Below, in pieces: positions 33,060-43,493 of a stretch of 64,000 nt of DNA. Origin of the DNA: Rhinopithecus roxellana (Eukaryota > Chordata > Mammalia > Primates > Cercopithecidae); the NCBI RefSeq assembly GCF_007565055.1, contig NC_044560.1, positions 46,675,530-46,739,529 of the forward strand, written 5' to 3'. The notes under the pieces are model-generated. The model was given only the letters and a program-made list of their open reading frames with translations. It had not been told where the DNA came from and did no database searches. The position numbers and the translations under genes are program-made. Every line of letters begins with the position of its first letter. Position 1 is the first letter of the stretch.

Positions 33060-33540
33060 CACAATGCGATTATATATAATAGATATAATTATATGTAAGT
33101 ACATAAAATACATTAATTTATAAAATATACATTATAATATACATTATGGCCAGGCACAGTGGCTCACGCATGTTAATTCCAGCACTTTGGGAGGCCAAGG
33201 TGGGTGGATCACCTGAGGTCAGGAGTTCGAGACCAGCCTGGCCAAAATGAAATCCTGTCTCCACTAAAAATACAAAAATTAGCCAGGCGCGGTGGTGGGC
33301 GCCTGTCATCCCAGCTACTCGGGAGGTTGAGGCAGGACAATTGCTTGAATGCCAGAGGTGGAGGTTGCAGTGAGCTGAGACCACGCCATTGCACTCCAGC
33401 CTGGGCAACAAGCGTGAAACTCCATCTCAAATAATAATAATATACATTATGTTATATATATACACCACATGTTATGATATATATATACTCTATATGGTGG
33501 ATACAATATGTTTAATGTACGTATAAAAATTATACTTTAC
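33060..33540. repeat. AT-rich simple sequence, split by an Alu
   Basis: ATATATAATAGATATAATTA-type sequence before the Alu and TATATATATACACC-type sequence after it. Confidence 0.75.
33148..33441 (+). repeat. Alu in AT repeat
   Basis: ATATACATTATG flanks both ends. Confidence 0.92.
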
Positions 33541-33939
33541 ATAATAGAGTATATTAGAATCATACACATTGGTTAAGGATGTCTTTGGTACGTTAGAAGG
33601 AAAAAAACGGTGCAGAAAATATACAGAGTACAATCCCATTCTTAAACACATATACAAAAACCGTATGTACAGTAAACACAAAAAGATTGGTCAATTATAT
33701 TAGGAGAATGCATATCACAACACATTCCAGTGTCTGAACATCCTGATTACAGCCAGTGCAGGGGCAAATATCCACTCTGGCCACATTCATAGTGACCCTG
33801 GGGATTTTTAGACCTTTTCAGTAATTAATCTGGCCAGTGCCCTATTATGTAACACTACCTTTTTTGGGTAATGTGTTTTCCAAGAGTCACTCTATAGTAC
33901 ATGATAGGTGCAATGAGAAACCGGAAATTAATTAACTTT
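33541..33939. other. Unassigned non-Alu sequence
   Basis: No coding frame. Possibly old repeat. Confidence 0.35.
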
Positions 33940-34042
33940 TTAAAGAGACAGCGTCTTGCCATGTTGCCCAGGCTACACTCAAACTCCTTTCTCAGCCTCC
34001 TGAGTAGCTGGGAATACAAGCACACACCACCATGCCTGGCTT
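33940..34042 (-). repeat. Alu fragment, rearranged
   Basis: Two non-adjacent Alu segments joined. Confidence 0.7.
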
Positions 34043-34108
34043 AAAACTGAAAATTACAGCCCGATGCAGTGGGATTTATTATTTGTCATTAACCGTATCA
34101 AATGCTAC

Positions 34109-34397
34109 TTTTTTTTCTTTTTTTTTGAGAGAGTCTCTGTCAACTAGGCTGGAGTGTAGTGGCACAATCTCGGCTTACTGCAAACCCTACCTCCCGGGTT
34201 CAAGCGATTCTTCCACCTCAGCCTCCTGGGTTGAGGACTACAGGCACACGCCAGCACGCCCAGCTAAGTTTTGTATTTTTAGTAGAGACGGGGTTTCACC
34301 GTGTTGGCCAGGCTGGTTTCAAACTCCTGACCTCAGGTGATCCACCCGCCTAGGCCTCCCTAAGTGCTGAGATTACAAGCATTACTGCTCCTGGCCT
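34109..34397 (-). repeat. Alu
   Basis: Flanked by CAAATGCT on both sides. Confidence 0.9.
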
Positions 34398-34606
34398 CAA
34401 ATGCTGAAGACTAAATTATAATTAGCGTTTAATGACAATAAATGTGACCTTTTTCACATCCAAGATATCACATACTCTGAATTCTAGCCAGGCACTTCCC
34501 AGGCACTCTGGGTTCAGAATCCCTGATCAAGAAGAAAGCAGAGGCTGGCACAAATTTAGCAAATTGTGCCTCAGGGTTGGATGGTAGCCATCAAAAGGGC
34601 TCAGGG

Positions 34607-34777
34607 ACCAGGCATCCTGGCTTCTGCCCGCAGTCTGAGCTACTTGGGGGGCTGAGGTGGGGGGGAATCACTTGAGCCCAGGAGTTCAAGGTTACTGTGA
34701 GCTATGATTGCATCACTGCACTCCAGAGCTTGGGTGGCAGAGCAAGACCCTGTCAGACAGAAAAAAAAAAAAAAAAA
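34607..34777 (+). repeat. Alu, left-arm core deleted
   Basis: Head then right-arm text. Confidence 0.75.
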
Positions 34778-35280
34778 GAAAGAAAGTGATCAGGGAGACT
34801 TGGGAGATTTTCATCAGTGTACTCACAAGTTCTGCTTTATATTTTAAGGAGGTTACTCCAAAAGTATGCAATATAGGAGAACACCGGTTGGGAAGGGCAA
34901 AAAATATTTAGCACTTCCCTCACGGGATTGGGGGTTGGGAGGGAGAATAAACTTTTCCTTTAATTTTAGGGATGGAAAAAAGCTTGTTGATTTGCATTGC
35001 CTTGGCTTGTGACTGCCATCTTTTCATATGTTTATCTGCTTGCATTTCCTTTGTGGTGAATTACCTTTTCAACATTGGCAGCCTGTTATTGGGGGGTTGG
35101 TGTGTGTGTTATTCTGAATTTGCTGGGGGATTACGGACTTCTGTTTTATTTTTTCTTTCTTTTATATAAGAACAATTAATATTCCCTCACCTCAGTCTCT
35201 ATAATCTGACCTCCGAGGCCACCCAAAGTTTGGTGTGGTATCTCTCACAATGTGCAGGTGACTTTTCTTTTGTGTTTTTT
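34778..35280. other. Unassigned non-Alu sequence
   Basis: A 65-codon open frame at 34972 has no recognisable domain. Confidence 0.35.
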
Positions 35281-35445
35281 GCTTTTTTTTTTTTTTTTTT
35301 GAGGTCTCACTCTCGCCCAGCGTGACAAGCAGTGGCATGATCACTGTTGGCTGCGGTCACAAACTCCTGGGACCAAGTGATCCTCTCACCTCAGTCTTAT
35401 CCTAAGGAGGTGGTATTATAGGCATGCCACCATACCAAGCTAAAG
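35281..35445 (-). repeat. Alu, old monomer-like
   Basis: Strongly diverged. Confidence 0.7.
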
Positions 35446-35726
35446 TGCCTGATTTTTATGGGTGCATGGGAAGACAATAAAGGAGAATGCCAACTTCGAA
35501 TTCTAGTTGGTATGTCTCTTTCCTTAGGTCAGGGGACATTTAATTTTTTTTAATAGCTTTATACTTTTAACATTATTTTTCTTTTTCAATAGGCCATTTG
35601 TAATCTTCCAGTTACATGTGCACACCTCACTTTTCTATGTGTGACATGCCATATTTTGAACATGTTGAACATATTTTGGTTCAGTAAGTAATTCCCTCAG
35701 CAGTGGGCATTCAAGTAATTTGCAGG

Positions 35727-36023
35727 GTTTTGTTTTGTTTTTGAGATGGAGTCTCAGTGTCACCCAGGCTGGAGTGCAGTGGCACAATCTCAGCTCACTG
35801 CAACCCCCGCTTCCCAGGTTCAAGCGATTCTCCTGCCTCAGCCTCCAAAGTAGCTGGGACTACAGGAGCGTGCCACCACGCCCGGCTAATTTTTGTATTT
35901 TTTAGTAGAGATGGGGTTTCGCCATGTTGGCCAGACTGGTCTCGAACTACAGACCTCAAGTGATCTGCCTTTCTCAACCTCCCAAAGTGCTGGGATTACA
36001 GGTGTGAGCCACCACGCCAGTCC
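35727..36023 (-). repeat. Alu
   Basis: (GTTTT)n tail. Confidence 0.9.
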
Positions 36024-36227
36024 TACCTTTTAATCTTGAAGTAGTGACTGCAAAACTTGCAACAACTGTTATGTGAAATAAAACGTGGTTTCTAGTGATT
36101 AGGAAATTGTGGGTTCTGCTAATAGCACCAGACTGCAAAAGGGTCCTGACCCACACTATAGTTAGGACTCATTTCTTTATCAGACCCAAGGTCACTTCTC
36201 CTGTTTCACTCTAAAATACCCCTCCAG

Positions 36228-36514
36228 TCCAGGCGCGGTGGCTCACGCCTGTAATCCCATCACTTGGGGAGATGGAGGTGGAAGCTCCTGAGGTCAGGAG
36301 CTCGAGACCACACTGGCTGAAATGGCGAAACCCCGTCTCTACTAAAAACACAAAAATTAGCCAGGCATAGTGGCAGGCGCCTATAATCCCAGCTACTTGG
36401 GAGCCTGAGGGAGGAGAATCGCTTGAACTCAGGAGACGGAAGTTGCAGTGAGCGGAGATGGCACCATTGCACTCCAGCCTGGGAGACAAGAGCGAAACTC
36501 TGTCTCAAAAAATA
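36228..36514 (+). repeat. Alu
   Basis: AAAGTACCCC and AAAATACCCC flank it. Confidence 0.9.
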
Positions 36515-36530
36515 AAGTACCCCATCGGTT

Positions 36531-36826
36531 GGCCGGGCGCGGTGGCTCACGCCTGTAATCCCAGCACTTTAGGAGGCCGAGACGGGCGGATCACGAGGTC
36601 CGGAGATCGAGACCACCCTGGCTAACACGGTGAAACCCCGTCTCTACTAAAAATACAAAAAGCCGGGCGCAGTGGCGGGCGCCTGTAGTCCCGGCTACGC
36701 AGGAGGCTGAGGCAGGAGAATGGCGTGAACCCGGGAGGCGGAGCTTGCAGTGAGCCGAGATCGCGCCACTGCACTCCAGCCTGGGTGACAGAGCGAGACT
36801 CAGTCTCAAAAAAAAAAAAAAAAAAA
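36531..36826 (+). repeat. AluY-like
   Basis: CpG-rich, with many original CpGs kept. Confidence 0.92.
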
Positions 36827-37349
36827 TTCCCCACCAAACTACCTACCCAGTCTCAGCAGTTCATCCACCTCTGTACCTTCGCGGGGAAGACGAACTCTCT
36901 GCAGTGCAGGACTTGGGTCTACTGGAAACTGTCCCTTGGTGTCTAGAATTCAAGTTCATAACACCAAATTTTAACGTTTATTTAATCATAACACCAAATT
37001 TTAACGTCTATTTAATGCAGAAAATCACCTCATATTATAGACAGGGGAAAAAAAGCACTTCTCTATGCATGTGTTTGCTTAAAAAGGCACACAAGTCATT
37101 AGCAGAGTCTGGAGTGCAAGTCGGGAGAGGGCTGCAGGGAAGGGGAGGACCCAGAGGTGAATCTGAGGAGGACAGGGAGGGGCTGGAGAGAATGATTTCT
37201 TCTTTGTGAGAGTTGGGGGTCCATTATGGAAGACACGCTTTCCTTTTGCAATTTGAACAAGAATGAAATTTGCCTAACAATTGGAGGAAATTGAAGAAAA
37301 TGCATAAGTTACTACTTCCAAATCAATTTTTCCAGTCACATAATATAAC
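36827..37349. other. L1TD1 5' intron, Alu-free stretch with the 30-bp duplication
   Basis: Apart from the tandem duplication there is a purine-rich patch (37110-37190). An untranslated exon could hide here but no clear pair of splice sites was fixed. Confidence 0.35.
36957..37016. repeat. Tandem duplication, two 30-bp units
   Basis: CATAACACCAAATTTTAACG plus ten bases occurs at 36957-36986 and again at 36987-37016 with a single T/C difference. Confidence 0.95.
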
Positions 37350-37642
37350 ACTTTTTTTTTTGAGACAGAGTTTCGCTCTGCTGCCCAGGCTGCAGTGCAG
37401 TGGCCCGATCTCGGCTCACTGCAACCTCCGCCTCCCCGGTTCAAGCGATTTTCCTGCCTTAGCCTCCCGAGTAGCTGTGAATGTTACAGGCGCGAGCCAG
37501 CACACCCGGCTAATTTTTTATTTTTAGTAGAGACGGGGTTTCCCCATGTTGGCCAGGATGGTCTCGATCTCCTGACCTCGTGATTCGCCCGCCTCGGCCT
37601 CCCAAAGTGTTGGAATAACAGGTGTGAGCCAAGGCGCCCGGC
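37350..37642 (-). repeat. Alu
   Basis: Full length. Confidence 0.9.
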
Positions 37643-37649
37643 TCTCCAT

Positions 37650-37946
37650 CTTTTTTTTTTTTTTTTTTTTTTGAGACGGAGTTTCACCCTTGTTGCCCAG
37701 GCTGGAGTGCAATGGCGCGATCTTGGCTCAGTGCAACCTCCGCCTCTCGGGTTCAAGCGATTCTCTTGCCTCAGCCTCCCGAGTAGCTGAAATTAAGGCA
37801 TGCGCCATCACGCCCGGCTAATTTTCTATTTTTAGTAGAGACGGGGGTTCTCCATGTTGGTTAGGCTGGTCTCGAACTCCCGACCGCCGCCCGCCTCGGC
37901 CTCCCAAAGCGCTGGGATTACAGGCGTGAGCCACCGCTTCCGCCCC
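37650..37946 (-). repeat. Alu in tandem
   Basis: T22 tail. CTCCATC at both ends. Confidence 0.9.
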
Positions 37947-38140
37947 CTCCATCCTTTTTTTTAAAGCTAGGACTTGTCAAACACTATCTCATTTTCTTGA
38001 CTTCATTTTTTCTTCACAGAACTACTTTAATGTTTCCAATTTGGGGATAAAGAAGTCTTAGGATACTTTTTTCCTCACTTCGCCACGGAAGGTAAGGGAA
38101 AGAGCAGGGAGTAAAGTGAGGGGCCCAACTGCCTGCCCCA

Positions 38141-38380
38141 CCCCGGGCCCCACGCACCTGGGGCAGCCTTACCTGGGGCACCCCTGGACCCACGCACCCG
38201 GATCAGCCCTGCCTGGGGCACCTTGGGCCCCTCGCGCCTGAACCAGCCTTACCCGGGGCACCCCGGAGCCCACGCGCCTGGACCAGCCTTACCCGGGGCG
38301 CCCTGGATCCCACGCGCCTGGACCAGCCTTACCCGGGGCAACCCGGGCCCCAAACACCCGGGCGAGCCTTACCTGGCGAA
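38141..38380. repeat. GC-rich minisatellite, six exact-length 40-bp units
   Basis: Six consecutive 40-bp units start at 38141, 38181, 38221, 38261, 38301 and 38341. Each has the plan of C/G-rich block, ACGCRCCTG, then CAGCCTTACCYGGGGCA or a close variant. On the minus strand each unit offers GTAAGG, except unit 2, where GT has become GC. Units 1 and 6 have full CAG|GTAAGG. The array abuts the predicted L1TD1 first exon. Confidence 0.92.
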
Positions 38381-38440
38381 AAAGGAATCCACCTGGACGA
38401 CTGAGGAGCGAACAAAGTGAGGATGGAGGTTTTTAACTAA
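38373..38440 (-). promoter_or_regulatory. L1TD1: Candidate first noncoding exon and core promoter of L1TD1
   Basis: On the minus strand, TTCGCCAG followed by GTAAGG is a near-consensus donor at 38373/38372. A TTAAAA box lies at 38436-38431, so a start about 30 bases downstream (near 38405) is possible. The distance from the 3' end, about 16 kb, is close to the 17-18 kb I recall for human L1TD1. The exon is inferred from donor strength, GC content and gene length, and is not proven. Confidence 0.4.
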
Positions 38441-38759
38441 GGACTGAGAAGACTCAGGATCTCTCGGCTGGCTCCTCCCCTCCTGGTGTGTCCAACCCCC
38501 TCTGTCTACATACCCTCGCCTCCTCCCCGGAAATCGCATTCTGCCCTAAGCAATTGCTGACTTCCATCGCTGCCTCCCTACTGAGCCCAGTTCCTTCTGT
38601 CTCCACTGAGCCTTCGCTTGAACGAACCCCACCCCTCAGACCCGACTCCAGACTCAAATCTGAATAAAGGCACCACTAAAGCGCCTCATCACCCAGGCGT
38701 GAACCCCAAGGTCACCTCATTCCTTTTCTTCAACCTTCGCAGTTAATCCATTCCTGAGC
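38441..38759. other. Upstream flank of L1TD1, pyrimidine-rich
   Basis: C/T-rich on the + strand (purine-rich on the minus strand). Possible proximal promoter. No protein signal. Confidence 0.35.
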
Positions 38760-39082
38760 CCTTGAATTTGCCCGCTTCTCTCCACCTCCACAGCTCCAGC
38801 CCAGTCCAAGCCCCATTGTCTCTCACCTGAATCACTGAAAACACCTCCAACTGCTCCCTGGTCTCTCCCGCGACCCCTCTGCAATCCTCCTCCCCCTCCA
38901 ATGCCTTTCAGTGGCTTCCTGTTTCGGTTAAATTTCTACCTCCTCATTCTATCCTGACTGCCCCTTCAACATTGTCTTAGCAATACTCTCCTCACAACAG
39001 AAACACGGTCTCTTTCTGTTCTTCACAAAACAGAACTTCCTGCCTCAGGGCCCTGGCACGGCTGTTTACTCCGCGAGTTTTT

Positions 39083-39270
39083 GTGTGTTTGTTTGTTTTT
39101 TGAGACAGAGTCTTTCTCTTGTCGCCACAGCGCTGGAGTAGTGCAGTGGCGCGATCTCGGCTCACTGCAACCGCCGCCTCCTGGGTTCAAGCAGTTCTCC
39201 TGCCTCAGCCTCCTGAGTGGCTGGGATTACAGGAGCACGCCACCACGCCCAGCTAATTTTTTATTTTTTA
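39083..39270 (-). repeat. Alu, interrupted by the next
   Basis: Stops at the A-rich linker. Confidence 0.88.
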
Positions 39271-39561
39271 TTTTTTTCTTTTTGAGAGGGAGTCTTGCTC
39301 TGTCACCCAGGCTGGAGTGCAGTGGTGTAATCTCGGCTCACTGCAACCTCCGCCTCCTGGGTTCAAGCGATTATCTTGCCTCAGCCTCCTTAGTAGCTGG
39401 GATTACAGGCGCGAGCCACCATGCCCGGCTAATTTTTGTATTTTTAGTAGAGGGTGTTTCACCATGTTGGTGAGGCTGGGTCTTGAACTTCTGACCTCGT
39501 GATCCGCCTGCCTCAGCCTCCAAAGTGCTGGGATTACAGGCATGAGCCACCGCGACCATCC
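39271..39561 (-). repeat. Alu at the linker of the previous one
   Basis: Full length. Confidence 0.9.
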
Positions 39562-39913
39562 ACCTCTTTGAGTTATTTTCTTAGTTCTTTCAATATGGCT
39601 TCTGTTCATCCTCAGGTCTCAGGTCCAATGTTAACTCCTCTAACAGGTCTCCCAGACTACCCTTTCTACAGGAGCCAAACTCCCCACATCCCAATATTCT
39701 TTTTTGTTTCATTTTGTTTCTTGAGACAGTGTCTTGCTCTGTAATAGAGACTCAAAGTTTCTGTTGGACTCCCCAGGCCTGATTGGCCAGGCTTAGATGG
39801 AACTTGACTTGCCCAACATCATGCAGCTAATAAGCAGAGAAGTCTCAATATCTGGTAGTTCAGTCAATACACAGCACATGAATAAACAAAGAGAATTTTG
39901 TCTTTTGTTTTTA

Positions 39914-40222
39914 GTTTTTATTTTTATTTATTTATTTACTTTTTGAGACGGAGTCTTGCTCTGTCGTCCAGGCTGGAGTGCAGTGGCGTGATCTGGGCTC
40001 ACTGTAACCTCCGCCTCCTGGGTTCAAGCAATTCTCCTGCCTCAGTCTCCCGAATAGCTGAGATTACAGGCATGCGCCACCACACCCGGCTAATTTTTGT
40101 ATTTTTAGTAGAGGCGGGGTTTCACCATGTTGGCCAGGCTGCTCTGGAACTCCTGACCTTGTGATCTGCCCGCCTCAGCCTTCCAAAGTGCAGGGATTAC
40201 AGGCGTGAGCTACCACGCCCAG
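39914..40222 (-). repeat. Alu
   Basis: TTTGTCTTTTGTTTTTA on both sides. (TTTA)n tail. Confidence 0.94.
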
Positions 40223-40251
40223 CTTTGTCTTTTGTTTTTAATCCCTTATTT

Positions 40252-40300
40252 CTTCTTACTGCCTATAATCCCAGCACTTTGGGAGGATGAGGTGGAAGGA
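40252..40300 (+). repeat. Alu piece before the LTR
   Basis: Part of a left arm, ending GGATCACTTG. Confidence 0.75.
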
Positions 40301-40885
40301 TCACTTGTTCATAGTTTGAAACAACAACAGCCCTTTCCCAGAACAAACCCTGGGGATTTAGATTGCCTTTGTAGGACTAACAAATTAGCCACAGGATTAG
40401 AAATTATTGTTTAGGAATCATGCAGCTGGAGGCTACAAGACTCTGACTCTCCCCAGATTGCTTCTGGGGATAAAACCACTACTGTAAAATCTAAGACCAG
40501 GGAGATATTTCACAGATATTTTGCAGATCCTGCACTTGATGGATCAGCTGGTACCACCCAGATCAATAAACTGGCTCACTTGATCTCGGTGAGTCACTTC
40601 CCCACCCGGGAATTGACTCAGTGCAAGAAGACAGCTTTGACTCCTTATGATTTCATCTCTGACCTGACCAATCAGCACTCCTGGCTCACTGGCTTCCCCC
40701 CTCCCACCAAGTTGTCCTTAAAAACTGATCTCTGAATGCTTCGGGAGATTGATCTGAGTAATAAAACTCTGGTCTCTCACACAGCTCACTCTGTGTGAAT
40801 TACTCTTTCTCTATTGCAGTTCCCCTGTCTTGATAAATGGGCTCTGTGTAGGCAGTGGGCAAGGCGAACCCATTCGGCGGTTACA
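40301..40885 (+). repeat. Solo LTR, 5' truncated, same family as 46068
   Basis: Shares AGATTGCCTTTGTAGGAC, ACCACCCAGATCAATAAACT, CCAATCAGCACTCCTGGCTC and the GGCAGTGGGCAAGG end with the 46068 copy. AATAAAACTCTGG is present. It lies between the two outer pieces of an Alu (40252-40300 and 40887-40970). Confidence 0.8.
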
Positions 40886-40886
40886 A

Positions 40887-40970
40887 TCACACCACTACAC
40901 TCCAGCCTGGGTGATAGAGGAAGACCTTGTCTTAAAAAAGAAAAAAACAAAACAAAACAAAGAAAACTGG
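40887..40970 (+). repeat. Alu right end after the LTR
   Basis: CACCACTACACTCCAGCCTG with an AAAAC tail. Confidence 0.75.
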
Positions 40971-40971
40971 A

Positions 40972-41262
40972 TGAGGTGGCTCAAGCCTGTAATCCCAGCA
41001 CTTTAGGAGCCCAAGGCAGGTGGATCACCTGAGGTCAGGAGTTTAAGACAAGCCTGGCCAACATGGTGAAACCCTACTTCTAATAAAAGTACAAATATTA
41101 GTCAGGCGTTGTGGTGTGTGCCTGTAATCCCAGCTACTCAGGAGGCTGAGGCAAGACAATCGCTTGAACCTGGGAAACGGAGGCTGCAGTGAGCCAAGAT
41201 TGTGCCACTGCACTCCAGCCTACATGACGCAGCAAGACCCTCTCTCAAACAAAACAGGAAAA
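40972..41262 (+). repeat. Alu, 5' end worn
   Basis: Full right arm. Confidence 0.88.
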
Positions 41263-41800
41263 TTTGAACACTGACTGGATATTTGATGATATTAAGAATA
41301 ACTGTTAATTTAAGTGTAATAAGGTTACTGTGATTAGATTTTTTAAAGGTTAAAGCCTTCTGTTACTGATCACGTGTTCTTGGGCTCTCAGTGCAATAGA
41401 AATTGACATGAGGCTCAAAGAGTATTCCCAGACAAGGTTTGTTGGAGCTTATGCAGCGACATAATGCGGGGGGGGAAGAGAGAGAGAGAGAGAGCGAGCT
41501 GACTGACTGTGCTTTATTAGGCAGAGAGAGAAAGAGAGAGGATGACCTAACTCTGCTTTATTAGGCAGAGAGAGAGAATGAATTGAATGAATTACCTAAC
41601 TCTGCTTTATTAGGCAAAGAGAAGGAATTAACATCAGGAGTAGGGTATGCAGGTTGGGCTGGGCAAAGCAAAGGCTGTAAATCAAGTGTTCAGTATTTCT
41701 TCCTGAGGTGGGACACTGCACAATCTTAGTTTGATATTTAGATCTCCTAAAGCCGGTTCCTGGAATTGTTTTAAGTAAAAGGCAAGGTTAAACATTATGG
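41263..41800. other. Unassigned, possibly LTR-like, around the AG repeat
   Basis: GCTTATGCAGCGACATAATG and the triple repeat suggest an antisense LTR interior. The tract may continue at 42113-42369 after an Alu (CGGCCAATCAAGGCCTATTT). Not assigned. Confidence 0.35.
41462..41625. repeat. (AG)n tract and threefold imperfect repeat
   Basis: A G8 and (AG)n run leads into three copies of CTGCTTTATTAGGCARAGAGA (first copy GTGCTTTATTAGG) near 41509, 41553 and 41600, spaced about 45 bp. Confidence 0.85.
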
Positions 41801-42080
41801 GCCGGGCGCGGTGGCTCACGCCTGTAATCCCAGCACTTTGGGAGGCCAAGGCGGGCAGATCACGAGCTCAGAAGATCGAGACCATCCTGGCTAACACAGT
41901 GAAACCCCATCTATACTAAAAATACAAAAAAATTAGCCAGGCGTAGCTCCAGGTGCCTGTAGTCCCAGCTACTCTGGAGGCTGAGGCAGGAGAATGGCCT
42001 CAACCCGGGAGGCAGAGCTTGCAGTGAGCCCAGATCGCGCCACTGCACTCCAGTCTGGGCGACAGAGCGAGACACCGGCT

Positions 42081-42112
<32 letters not shown>
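41801..42112 (+). repeat. AluY-like, A31-type tail
   Basis: Full length. Confidence 0.92.
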
Positions 42113-42114
<2 letters not shown>

Positions 42115-42369
42115 AAGGAGGTGTGGTGTCCCATTCTTATTATATCTCACTTCCAGCCCTATGCTACTAGGTTTGGGGTAAAAAGACTGGGTTCTGGGTT
42201 CCAATCGGCCAATCAAGGCCTATTTATATGAAGAAGTGGAGCTGACTGGTGGCAAAGGGAATAGACTAGTGAGGTGGTTGTGTCCTACAGCAGGGGCCTT
42301 GACGCTGGTACATGCTGCCTCTACAGTACTTGGAGAACTTCCAGCAAATAAGTTGGCCTGAACAGTTGC

Positions 42370-42850
42370 TTCGTTTTGTTTGTCCATTGAAGCATTTTAT
42401 TTGTACATGTGTATTACATCCCTAGAAAAAGAATCCCAGGATTTTACCTGCTGCGTGTTTTCATTTTCCTTCTTCATGGCCCATGATGTCAGGTGAGGTT
42501 GTCAGTACAATGAAACCAAACTGAGGGGAAGGGAAGAGGTTATTCTGCCATTTTTCTAGATCTTTGAGTTGGATGTAGAATCTGGGCCTGATCACTCCAC
42601 ACTTGTGTAACCTTGCCTGAGAGGTTCTCAACAATTTTCCCAGCTCTGTGATCATCGATGACCTCCAATTTGCCAGTGTTCGAACATGCTTCATCATCAG
42701 AGTGAGAAACCAGATGTTGTCTTGGGAGCACAGCCTAATAAGAACCTGGCCTTTGGCTCTCTCTTCAGCATTGTTGATGCTCTTGAGAACATCTGCCATG
42801 ACATTTATGTGCACCATTATGGTGGCACGATAAAACGGCAGAAAGAGCTA
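42370..42850 (-). pseudogene. RPS15A: RPS15A processed pseudogene
   Basis: An intronless copy of ribosomal protein S15a mRNA on the minus strand. The frame opens at 42817 with MVHINVMADVLKSINNAEER and ends with QFGFIVLTTS...IMGHEEGK, where a premature stop cuts the normal C terminus. The lost tail (the ILGFF-type end) is still legible at 42424-42460. Part of the middle is out of frame relative to the parent (LANWRSSMITELGKL). A 3' UTR with AATAAA follows at about 42396. It is dead as a ribosomal gene. Confidence 0.9.
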
Positions 42851-42866
42851 GTTGTTGTTTTTATGT

Positions 42867-43175
42867 TATTTTACTTTTTTTTTTTTTTTTTTGAGACAGA
42901 GTCTCGCTCTGTCGCCCAGGCTGGAGTGCAGTGGTGTGATCTCGGCTCACTGCAAGCTCCACCTCCTGGATTCATGTCATTCTCCTGCCTCAGCCTCCTG
43001 AATAGCTGGGACTACAGGCACCCGCCACCATGCCCGGCTAATTTTTTGTATTTTTTAGTAGAGACGGGTTTCACTGTGTTAGCCAGGATGATCTCCATCT
43101 CCTGACCTCACGATCCGCCCGCCTCGGCCTCCCAAAGTGCTGGGATTACAGGTATGAGCCACCACACCTGGCCTG
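42867..43175 (-). repeat. AluY-like, beside RPS15A copy
   Basis: GTTGTTGTTTTTA on both sides. Confidence 0.93.
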
Positions 43176-43183
43176 TTGTTGTT

Positions 43184-43493
43184 TTTAATTATTATTATTT
43201 TTATTATTATTGAGACGGAGTTTCAATTTTGTTACCCAGGCTGGAGTGCAATAGTGCCACCTCAGCTTACTGCAACTTCCACCTCCCGGGTTCCAGTGAT
43301 TCTTCTGCCTCAGCCTCCCAAGTAGCTTGGACTACAGGCGTGCACCACCATGCCCAGTTAATTTTTGTATTTTCGGTACAGTTGGGGTTTCACCATGTTG
43401 GCCAGGGTGGTCTTGAACTCCTGACCCAGATGATCCACGCACCTCGGCTTCCCAAAGTGCTGGAGTTACAGGCGTGAGTCAACATGCCCGGCG
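43184..43493 (-). repeat. Alu with (ATT)n tail
   Basis: Full length. Confidence 0.9.

Larger units (their letters stand above)
38760..39705 (+). mobile_element. L2-like remnant, split by two reverse Alus
   Basis: Pyrimidine-rich text with CTTTCAGTGGCTTCCTGTTT and CCTCAGGGCCCTGGCACGGC before the Alus, and TCATCCTCAGGTCTCAGGTC after them, follows the order of the L2 3' end. Interrupted by Alu sequence at 39083-39561. Confidence 0.65.

Noticed and set aside
38141..38380. CRISPR-like even spacing
   Set aside because: Whole 40-bp units repeat with no separate spacers, and the DNA is primate. It is a minisatellite.
38223..38420. Proline-rich frame with repeated HPGPALP-like units
   Set aside because: It is the 40-bp minisatellite read as protein. 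The period is not a multiple of three, so the frame changes each unit.
42461..42817. 118-codon frame as a functional ribosomal protein gene
   Set aside because: Intronless, truncated, with a shifted middle segment and many replacements relative to RPS15A.
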